Of a stretch of 7,640 nt of DNA, positions 1 to 6,467 are shown in pieces. A model generated the notes under the pieces. The model made no database searches, was not told where the DNA came from, and saw only the letters and a program-made list of their open reading frames with translations. Each line of letters starts with the position of its first letter. The first letter of the stretch is position 1. Position numbers and translations under genes: made by a program. The stretch is from S009-33 sp041694255 (lineage in GTDB: Bacteria; Patescibacteriota; Gracilibacteria; Absconditabacterales; Absconditicoccaceae): NCBI GenBank assembly GCA_041694255.1, contig JASMTN010000004.1, positions 1 to 7,640 on the forward strand, read 5' to 3'.

Positions 1-180
1 TGCTGGATGGTTTATATAAATTCATTAAGTTTATAACAAGTTTATATAAGAACCATCCAAGGGCAAGCCCCCAACTTACAGATAGCCAACATTTGGTTAT
101 ATTGATCTATCCAAAGATGGAAGCCCAAGGAGAGGGTGTTGTCCCTAAAGTTCTTCCTTAGTACCTCTAACTGTTTTCTA
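1..180. ncRNA. Unidentified structured RNA candidate (GC-rich island)
   Basis: No long open frame was found here. Base composition breaks sharply from the rest of the window: 52 of 120 bases at 61-180 are G or C by hand count, against 6 of 60 at 2041-2100. Several helices can be drawn. GGATGGTT 5-12 pairs with AACCATCC 51-58 and continues as TATATAAA 13-20 with TTTATATA 41-48, giving 16 pairs with a two-base bulge at 49-50. GGG 61-63 can pair with CCC 68-70. GATAG 81-85 can pair with CTATC 107-111 around a CCAA/TTGG hairpin at 86-96. AAGGA 127-131 pairs with TCCTT 155-159, enclosing AGGG 133-136 with CCCT 143-146. In AT-rich genomes such islands usually are stable RNAs. I looked for signatures of tmRNA, RNase P RNA, SRP RNA, 6S RNA, tRNA, rRNA and the c-di-GMP riboswitches and recognised none. 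Strand and ends are unknown, and the element may run off the left edge. Confidence 0.42.
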
Positions 181-284
181 TATTAAAGATATTTATTTAT
201 TTTGCAAGTTTATGTACACATTATTTATTTTTATAATTATAATATATTGACTTTATTAATATATATCTTATATATACATTTAAT

Positions 285-334
285 TGATAATTAAAAGTTA
301 TCATATTTAATTTATTGTTGATAATAAATTATCA
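285..334. repeat. Two TGATAA/TTATCA inverted repeats at the 3' end of the minus-strand gene
   Basis: TGATAA 285-290 and TTATCA 298-303 form a six-pair hairpin just beyond the stop codon of the minus-strand gene. TGATAAT 319-325 and ATTATCA 328-334 form a 16-base near-palindrome covering its last codons. The first hairpin could act as a 3' processing or termination signal for that gene, but no T-run follows it on the minus strand, so a standard intrinsic terminator is not supported. Related half-sites recur in the divergent promoter region at 2101-2136. In DNA this AT-rich, short palindromes of this type also arise by chance. The remaining stretch 181-284 is almost pure A/T, and I see no gene or clear signal in it. 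Confidence 0.3.
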
Positions 335-2019
335 TATAATTCTTTTTTTCTTTCTAAAATTTTCCTATTTTTATTTTTTGAAGCTTCTTTTAATTTTTTA
401 CAATTGTTGTAAAATACAGCTCTTTTAAGAGCTTGTTTATATGCCTTCTCATATTTGTTATATATATCCTGAATATCTTTTCAGTAACTACTTATTGGGT
501 TCTTTTTTCAAATATTTTTATATTTTTTTTCAAATTTAATTTTTAATCTTTCTAGGTAGGCTTTTTTATCTTTAGATTTTTTATAACTATCTGTTGATTT
601 TATATTCTCTAATATATTTTCCCAAGTTAAATCATCTATAACTCATTTTAATTTTTCTTCAAAAATTTCATATACTATAAGTTCAACACTTCAATCTATA
701 TTTATATTTTTAAATTCATTAATATTTTTTAAATATTCTTTTATCTTATTTATTATATTATTACTTATTATAGATATACTTTTTATTATAAATTCTCTAG
801 CTTTTTTATCTGTATATGTATCATTATTTATAATTCATTCATTTATAAATTCTCTTATTATTTTAATATCTTGTGAAAGTTTATAAATATCATGATTTAA
901 ATCATCTATTTTTATTATTAAATTTTTTAATATTTTTCAAATATCTTTATCTTTTCAATATTTTTCTATTATATCATTTATAACATTATCTTCATTGTAT
1001 CTTAATGATATCTCTCATAATGCACATGATGATGATTTAATTCAAATATTTACAAATGGAATCATATCTTCAATAGTATCAGAATTTGTTGAGCTTTTTG
1101 TTATAACTCATCTGTCATTAAATTTATCTATATTATCTCATTTTTTAAATTCTTCATGTATTTGTTTTGCAATATCTTTTAATTCATCAATTCATTCAAA
1201 CTTAGCTAAAAATCATATTTGGTCTCATAAAATTCAATTTTTTTCAAATTGTTCACGATATTTTTGAGATTTTAAAAGTTTTTTAACTGAAGATTCAAAT
1301 GATTTTACTCTTCATTTTTCTATATTATTAACTATTTGCTTAAAAACTTCTTTATCTACTTTAGTTCATAATAACATTAAAATTTGTCTTATAGCATTTT
1401 GTTCTTTTGATTTTATATTTTTATGACTTTCATCAATTGTTGTTCAAAGATTCATTGTTATTTTTTGTACTTCTTCATCAAATCATTTATCTATATTACA
1501 TATAAATTCTTTTGATCATTCATTAAGCCATTTATAGTATGATATTATATAGTTTATAGATAATATATATATATTTAGTAGTATTTTTTCTCAAACTTCT
1601 AAATTATTATTTATATATAAATTTTCATTTAAAAATGGTAATTCTCAATATGTTTCTATAAAAACTTTAGACTTATTTATTTTTGAGTTTTTACCTAAAA
1701 AATCCTTAAATAAATCTTTTGCAATATTTTTAGCAGTATTTATAGCTTGTTCATTAATGTTTTTTAAATTTTCTAGAAGAAATAAATCATTTTTATTTAA
1801 AGATTCTTTTCCTCATTCTTTATAATTATTTATAATTGATGATACCAATGTTAGGTTGTTTATTAGTGTTGGTATAGAGTCTTCTCATCATATTATTTTT
1901 TTGTTAACACTTTTTTTTTCAAATAAAGATGTTATAATGTTTCAAACTTGTAAACAACAATTTATATTACCTAAATATGATAAATTATTATTTTCATCAA
2001 ATACAATAGAATTATTCAT
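307..2019 (-). CDS. Unrecognised 570-residue helical protein (UGA = Gly)
   Basis: This frame codes 570 residues if TGA is read as glycine. By hand count 26 of its 29 glycines are TGA. The ATG at 2019-2017 is the first start after an in-frame TAA four codons upstream, and the gene ends with TAA at 309-307. I recognise no family. There is no signal peptide. The most hydrophobic stretch is at residues 146-165 (KILLNIYILSINYIISYYKWL region), which is more likely a buried or amphipathic helix than a clear membrane span. Composition is rich in Asn, Lys, Ile and Glu. The last ~100 residues are strongly basic and look helical or coiled-coil (KKSKDKKAYLERLKIKFEKK, about 480-499). Two cysteines are adjacent at 21-22. 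Nucleic-acid or membrane-surface binding by the basic tail is possible but is only inference. The gene diverges from the cyclase operon, sharing a 147-bp intergenic region. The open frame and code usage are solid; the function is unknown. Confidence 0.85.
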
Positions 2020-2057
2020 AAATATATGTTATAAAAAATAAATTATAAATTTAAGTT

Positions 2058-2087
2058 ATAATATAAATATTTATGTTTTAATGTCAA
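2058..2087 (-). promoter_or_regulatory. Putative sigma-70-type promoter for the minus-strand gene
   Basis: On the minus strand a perfect -35 word TTGACA (2087-2082) is followed after 18 bases by TATTAT (2063-2058). Transcription would start near 2051, leaving a leader of about 31 bases before the ATG at 2019, without a Shine-Dalgarno sequence. The exact TTGACA contains two G/C bases in a stretch with only six in sixty, which gives it some weight. The -10 is only a partial match. Confidence 0.4.
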
Positions 2088-2100
2088 ATATTTACTTGAA

Positions 2101-2136
2101 ATTATCATATTTTTTGATATATACTTGATAATTATC
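2101..2136. promoter_or_regulatory. Cluster of TGATA/TATCA half-sites in the divergent promoter region
   Basis: TATCA at 2103-2107, TGATA at 2115-2119 and the perfect ten-base palindrome GATAATTATC at 2127-2136 lie within 36 bases. ATTATCA 2101-2107 and TGATAAT 2126-2132 form an inverted repeat with an 18-base gap. The cluster sits between the two divergent genes and overlaps the candidate -35 of the cyclase gene, where an operator would be expected. The regulator is unknown. The words are AT-rich, so chance is a serious alternative. Confidence 0.25.
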
Positions 2137-2159
2137 TATATAATTTTTATATTTATAAT
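2114..2159 (+). promoter_or_regulatory. Putative promoter(s) of the PAS-GGDEF/EAL operon
   Basis: Two arrangements are visible. TTGATA 2125-2130 with TATATT 2148-2153 has a 17-base spacer. TTGATA 2114-2119 with TATAAT 2139-2144 has a 19-base spacer. A further TATAAT stands at 2154-2159. Any of these would give a leader of only about 1 to 16 bases before the ATG at 2167, in keeping with the missing Shine-Dalgarno sequence. Such words are common in DNA this rich in A and T, so the choice between them is not secure. Confidence 0.3.
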
Positions 2160-2166
2160 TTGATAA

Positions 2167-3375
2167 ATGAATTTAGAAAAACAAATATATACAAAAGCAT
2201 GATGAAATAAAATAAATATTTCAAGAAAAGATATACTAAGGTGAATAAGTTATATTAATCATCATGGTATTGATAAAAATAAAATAAATAGATTTAAAAC
2301 TCCTATTAAATTTATGATAAAGTCAGTTTTAATGTTAAGTAAAAAATATGAAATAGATATTAATAATGAGGATTGGGTGGAAAAAATGCTATTTTCTTTA
2401 ATAGAAAAAGATGATATATATGCACAAAACTTATGATATAAAATAAATTATAAAATACAGGAAGAAGATTTTAATCCTTTAAATAAAAGTGAAAATAATT
2501 CTTATCTAAAAGCAATTAATGATAATTTTATATTACAAGAAGTTAATACTGATTGAATTGTAATATATGTTAATAGAGTATTTGAAGAAATATCATGATT
2601 TAGTAGGTATGATGTTATTTGAAAAAAAGTTTCTATTATGTGATGAAAGAAAAAACATACAAATGCATTTTGGAGTGATTTATGGAATACTGTTTTAAGT
2701 TGAGAAAAATGGGAAGGTACTATAATTAATAGAAAAAAAAGTTGAGAATATTATTGGGTAGATACAAAAATAACTCCTGTAAAAAATAAACATTGAGAGG
2801 TATATAAATTTATAGTTATAAGATATGATGTTAGTGATTTACATAGGTCAAAAATAAATCTAGAAGAAATGTCATTTACTGATTGATTAACTTGATTATA
2901 TAATAGAAGAAAATTTGACTTGATTTTTTTTGATATGGTTAAACAATTTGAAAAAGAGAATAAACAATTTTGCACAGCTATAATGGATATAGATAATTTT
3001 AGTAGTTTTAATAATAACTATTGACATCAAGTTGGTGATGATGTTTTAAGGCAAGTATGAGATATTTTAAAAAATAATATAAATGGTAATAATAAGAGCT
3101 TTAGATATTGATGAGAAGAATTTATTTTATTATTGGATATGTCAAATTTAGATCAAGCTTATAAAACTATAGAAAAAATTAGAAAAACAATACAAAATAG
3201 TATTGTTAGTATAAATTGAAAAAAGTTAAATATTACAGCAAGTTTTTGATTATCAAAGTATTCTTGATGAAATTCATTTGACTTTTTAAAGGAGGTTGAT
3301 GATTTATTATACAAAAGTAAGTCAGATTGAAAAAATAAAATTACATCTGAAAAAAATTTACATGTAACTACTTAA
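2167..3375 (+). CDS. PAS-GGDEF diguanylate cyclase (UGA = Gly)
   Basis: This 402-residue cytoplasmic protein should join two GTP into cyclic-di-GMP. Residues 1-110 form an unrecognised, mostly helical N-terminal region. About 112-225 is a PAS/PAC sensor (TDGIVIYVNRVFEEISGFSR; then WEG..INR.KSGEYYW). About 235-395 is a GGDEF domain opening with FTDGLTGLYNRR. The signature GGEEF is at 315-319, and both of its glycines are TGA. Metal and guanine ligands match active cyclases in the PleD pattern: D274, N282, D291 and E317. The inhibitory I-site RxxD is absent (N306 and N309 stand in its place), so product feedback is not expected. No membrane span or signal peptide is seen. The ATG is immediately preceded by an in-frame TAA, which fixes the start, and there is no Shine-Dalgarno sequence. 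By hand count 23 of 27 glycines are TGA, while PAS tryptophans use TGG. The EAL gene starts one base after the stop codon, so the two are surely co-transcribed. Confidence 0.93.
3288..3367 (+). other. Internal Shine-Dalgarno-like site with a 22-codon overlapping frame
   Basis: AAAGGAGGT at 3288-3296 is a perfect anti-Shine-Dalgarno match inside the cyclase gene, where it encodes the K-E-V of the conserved C-terminal helix. An ATG follows at 3299 and opens a 22-residue frame (starting MIYYTKVSQIEK) that ends with TAA at 3365-3367, nine bases before the EAL start codon and in the same frame. It could act as a ribosome entry point coupled by reinitiation to the EAL gene. The peptide has no recognisable features, and chance overlap is the simpler explanation. 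Confidence 0.18.
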
Positions 3376-3376
3376 A

Positions 3377-4867
3377 ATGAATATAAAAAATATAAATGTA
3401 AATGAATTAAATAAGTTAAATATAGAGGATATATATTCTATAATATACTTTTTTCAAAAATGATTTTCTACTAAAGATATTAAAAATCTTAATACAAAAA
3501 AAAGAGAAAAAGTTCTTATATTAGTAGACTTTTTTAAAAGTTTATGAATAGACTATAAAAATATTACTTCTTTAAAAGATATTAGAGAATTTATATTAAA
3601 TAAAATAGACAATACTTATTATAAAGATTTTTTACAATATTGAATAGCCTGTAAAATAAAAGATATATTTTTTCAAGATTATATTTACTATGATGATATT
3701 ACAAATCTTCCAAATTATAATAAATTAACAGAAGATATAAACTCTTATAATAGTTGTGTAATATTTAAATTAAAGTGAATGAGTAAAATAAATTATATAT
3801 ATTGATTTGAAAAATGAATTAAAATAGTAAAATATTTTGTAAATCAATATAAATGAGTTTTTATGAGACAATGATTTGAAATGTATAAAATATCATGAAA
3901 TACATTTGCTTTAACAACAAAAAAAACATATTCTCAATTAAAGATTAGAAGATTTCTTGAAAACTTTAAAACTGTTGATATAAAATCAAGTATATGAAAT
4001 ATAAGTTTAGATTTAATTTTTTGAGTAAGTTGTGAGTCTTCAGATATATTACAAACTTCTTTACAAGCATTAGATAGATCTATAAATGAACAAAAATATA
4101 TTACATATTATAGTGAATATGTTAAAGAAAATATAGATGAAAGTAGAGCATATATAGAAATGATAAAAGATATTAAAAAAGAACCTTGAAAGTATGTATT
4201 ACCTTACTATCAATGATTACAAAATAATATAACTTGAAAGATTGATAAGTATGAAGTTCTTTTAAGGATAGATTATAATGATAAAATACATAGTCCTTAC
4301 CCTTTTTTAAATTATGTAGAAAATGTTTGTGTTGAAAAAGCTATTTTTAAAACAATTTTTGAAAAATCAATAAAAGAAAATAAAAAAGGTTATAAGTTGT
4401 CTTTTAATTTTTCAGAAAGTTTATTGATGGATGAGGATGTGTATATTTATATAAAAAATATTGTTAATAAAAATAATATAAATACATCTTTTATTAGTTT
4501 AGAAATACTTGAAACTGTTATATCTTGAGAGAATATAGAAGATATACTAACAGCAATAAAAAAATATAAACAATTGTGATTTAAAATATCTATAGATGAT
4601 TTTTGAGTTGGACATTCAAATCTTTCAAGAATACTACAAGTTGATATGGATTATCTAAAAATAGATGGTAGTTTAACTAAAAATATAAATAATAATCAAA
4701 AAACTTATGATTTAGTAGAGTTTTTAATAGAGCTTTTTCATAGAAATTGAGTTAAAATAATAACAGAATATGTAGAAGATCAAAATATACAAAATACTGT
4801 AAAAAACTTATGAGTTGATTATTCACAAGGTTATCTATTTTCAAAACCTTCTTCAAAGATGTTATAA
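3377..4867 (+). CDS. Degenerate GGDEF - EAL c-di-GMP phosphodiesterase (UGA = Gly)
   Basis: This 496-residue protein lacks membrane spans and should hydrolyse cyclic-di-GMP to pGpG. Residues 1-104 are an unrecognised helical region. About 105-250 is a GGDEF-like domain (DDITNLPNYNKL) that has lost catalysis: SGNTF at 173-177 replaces GGDEF, and the metal aspartates are lysines (K131, K133). It may still bind GTP or act as an allosteric unit. About 260-496 is an EAL domain with its catalytic set intact: E293 of EVLLR, N344, E376 of LEILE, D407-D408 in DDFGVGHSNLS, K428 in LKIDGSL, E464 in ITEYVED and Q484 in SQGYLFSKP. The EVL variant of the name motif is common in active enzymes. By hand count 19 of 23 glycines are TGA, including the one in DDFG. 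An in-frame TAA at 3365 bounds the start. The one-base gap after the cyclase gene implies coupled translation; no Shine-Dalgarno sequence stands directly before the ATG. Confidence 0.93.
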
Positions 4868-4895
4868 AATTAATTTATAATAAAACTTTTCATTG

Positions 4896-4915
4896 AAAAA
4901 TAATATATATTTTTT
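4896..4915 (+). terminator. Weak A/T-only hairpin after the EAL gene
   Basis: AAAAATA 4896-4902 pairs with TATTTTT 4908-4914 around a five-base loop and is followed by one more T. It lies 28 bases past the EAL stop codon and could serve as a poor terminator in either direction. With no G/C pair in the stem it is not convincing. The same intergenic stretch (4868-4952) carries TTGAAA 4893-4898 and, 16 bases on, TATGTT 4915-4920, a possible weak promoter for the lipoprotein gene. Confidence 0.2.
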
Positions 4916-4952
4916 ATGTTTTATGTAGTTTATATATTAAAAAAATTAACAA

Positions 4953-5717
4953 ATGCAAAAAATAATTACTCTTTTAAGTTTAGTATTTGTATTAACTTGA
5001 TGTGCTATAAATGAAAATAACCAGCCAAATAATAATATACAAGAAAATAATAATTCAAATATAAAAGAAGATAATAAAAAAACTTTAAGTTATGATTTAG
5101 AATTTATATGATCTGAATTTAAAACTTGAATAAATATCTTAAACCAAGATGGAGAAACTTTATTATCATATGATATTGATAAATTTAATCAATACTTAAA
5201 AGAAAATTGGGATAAATTTAAAGAAAAGCCAATGGTTGCAAATAGAGAAATAAATCCTTGAAGTTTTCAATTTTTTGATCCAAATGCTATTATAAATAAT
5301 AATATATTGTTTTTTACAGTTCATGATTATGCTTCTGCAACTTCAGAAAGTATCTTTGCTTATATGGATATAAAAACAGAAGATATTAACTTTATAAAAC
5401 AAACTATAAGATGAACTATAAATCACATAATGGCAGATAAAGAAAATAATTTTGTTGCATTTGTTCAAGATACTGCAAGATCTCAAGGTGATTTTCTTAC
5501 CATTATAGATTTAAAACAAAATAATATAATAAAAATGCTTGGTGAAGATGATATAATATCAAAATTTGAAAACTTTGAAAAACCATATTTTATGCCAAAT
5601 TTTAAAAATCTTACATGGGAAGGTGAAAAACTTTTATTTGAAACAGAAAATCCAACTTGAACTTGAAATATATCTTGGAGTATAGACAATAATTGAAACA
5701 ATCTAACTATAAGATAA
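4953..5717 (+). CDS. Predicted lipoprotein, possible sensor partner of the adjacent two-component system
   Basis: This 254-residue exported protein has a classic lipoprotein signal: MQK, a hydrophobic core at residues 4-15, then the lipobox L-T-G-C with Cys17 as the lipidated residue. Gly16 of the lipobox is encoded by TGA, so the signal exists only under the UGA = Gly code. An Asn/Gln/Lys-rich linker (about 19-43) leads to a folded part (about 45-254) with alternating strand-like segments such as NNILFFTVHDY, NNFVAFVQDT, DFLTIIDLKQ and EKLLFETENP, each followed by a turn. This resembles repeats of a small beta-propeller or beta-sandwich, but no family is recognised. It would sit on the outer face of the cytoplasmic membrane if the cell is a monoderm, as expected for this lineage. 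An in-frame TAA stands two codons before the ATG. It lies 85 bases after the EAL gene and 60 bases before the response regulator, so a role as a sensor or as a target of that system is plausible inference. Confidence 0.85.
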
Positions 5718-5747
5718 TTTTATTAATCTTTTTTTAATTTTAATAAT

Positions 5748-5753
5748 TATAAT
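5748..5753 (+). promoter_or_regulatory. Possible -10 element upstream of the response regulator
   Basis: A perfect TATAAT stands 24 bases before the ATG at 5778. It would start transcription near 5760 with a leader of about 18 bases. No good -35 is seen at the expected distance; that place holds AATCTT followed by a T-run. Support is weak because the DNA is so AT-rich. Confidence 0.25.
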
Positions 5754-5777
5754 GTAATTTATTTATCAATATAAACT

Positions 5778-6452
5778 ATGAATATATTACTTTTGGAAGA
5801 TAATAAGGATATATCTGATAATATAAAAGAATATCTTGAGCTTAAGAAATCTTGGAATATACACACTGCTTATACTGTACATGAAGCAAAGGAAATGTAT
5901 AAACAAAATAATTATGATTTACTTATTTTTGATGTAATGTTACCTGATGGTCAAAGTTATGCATTGGCTTGAAAGATAAAAGAACATTTTCAAACTCCTA
6001 TTATATATTTAACTGCAAAATCTGAACTTGAAGATAAACTTTATGGTTTTGATAAGGGTTGAGATGATTATATTACAAAGCCTTTTGAGTTACAAGAACT
6101 TATTGCTAGGATAGAAGTTGTATCTAAAAGATTTTGAATATGACCTTTGCAAATATTAGGTATACATATTGATTTGGCAAATAAAACTATTAAAAAGAAT
6201 TGACAATCAATATCTTTAAATAAAACTGAATGGGCTATCCTTGAATATTTATTAACAAACAAATGAAAAATTATAGAAAGATGAGATTTATTAGAATACG
6301 TATGGTGAGAAGAAAGTTTATGGGATAAAAAAACTGATAAAAAACTTGATGTATATATTGCAAATATTAGAAAAAAGCTTGATAAGTCTTTAATAGAAAC
6401 TATTAAGTGAATATGATATAAGATAAATTTGACCCTGAGGTCGAAAATTTAA
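5778..6452 (+). CDS. OmpR/PhoB-family response regulator (UGA = Gly)
   Basis: This 224-residue DNA-binding response regulator has the family's usual length. The receiver domain (1-115) has the acidic pair E7-D8, the phosphoacceptor D52 in LLIFDVMLPDG, switch T79 and K101 in KPF. A winged-helix output domain (about 126-217) follows, with LNKTEWAILEYLL, GDLLEYVWGE, DVYIANIRKKL and the terminal KGIGYKI hallmark. On phosphorylation by the kinase encoded next door it should dimerise and bind promoter DNA. By hand count 10 of its 14 glycines are TGA, including two in KGIGY and the one in the VWGE motif. An in-frame TAA stands one codon before the ATG. The last residues (LTLRSKI) extend past the normal end of the fold and coincide with a GC-bearing hairpin in the DNA. 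The kinase gene begins 15 bases later in the same reading frame, separated only by this stop codon and five codons. Target genes are not evident. Confidence 0.94.
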
Positions 6453-6460
6453 TATTTTTT
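6424..6460 (+). terminator. Hairpin plus T-run across the regulator stop codon (possible partial terminator)
   Basis: TAAATTTGACC 6424-6434 pairs with GGTC 6439-6442 and AAATTTA 6445-6451, leaving a CTGA loop and a two-base GA bulge (11 pairs). Six Ts follow at 6455-6460. The four-pair GACC/GGTC core is unusual in such AT-rich DNA. The element contains the regulator stop codon and lies eight bases before the kinase ATG. It could lower kinase expression relative to the regulator, or affect mRNA processing or kinase translation. The outer part of the stem is A/T only, so its strength as a terminator is uncertain. Confidence 0.38.
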
Positions 6461-6467
6461 AGTACAT

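Noticed and set aside
1..180. tmRNA, RNase P RNA, SRP RNA, 6S RNA, rRNA fragment or a c-di-GMP riboswitch
   Set aside because: None of their conserved words were seen on either strand. A short 23S-like word (TTAGTAC near 158-164) lacks the flanking conserved bases.
247..274. Plus-strand promoter TTGACT - 16 - TATATA
   Set aside because: It would drive only antisense to the minus-strand gene, and the -35 is imperfect in an A/T-only setting. No supporting downstream feature was seen.
995..1267. Plus-strand frames at 995-1267 and 1856-2041
   Set aside because: They lie opposite the long minus-strand gene, show no motifs and exist only because TCA on this strand is the complement of the TGA glycine codon.
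2751..2975. Minus-strand frames at 2751-2975, 5483-5701 and 6068-6262
   Set aside because: Each is a shadow inside a plus-strand gene with clear domains or a lipobox.
2167..3375. Mycoplasma-type code with UGA = tryptophan
   Set aside because: It would give WWEEF and DDFW in place of GGEEF and DDFG, while TGG is already used at conserved tryptophans.
4253..4267. EVL instead of EAL taken as a sign of an inactive phosphodiesterase
   Set aside because: The catalytic Glu is kept and the second position varies in active enzymes. All other metal and catalytic residues are present.
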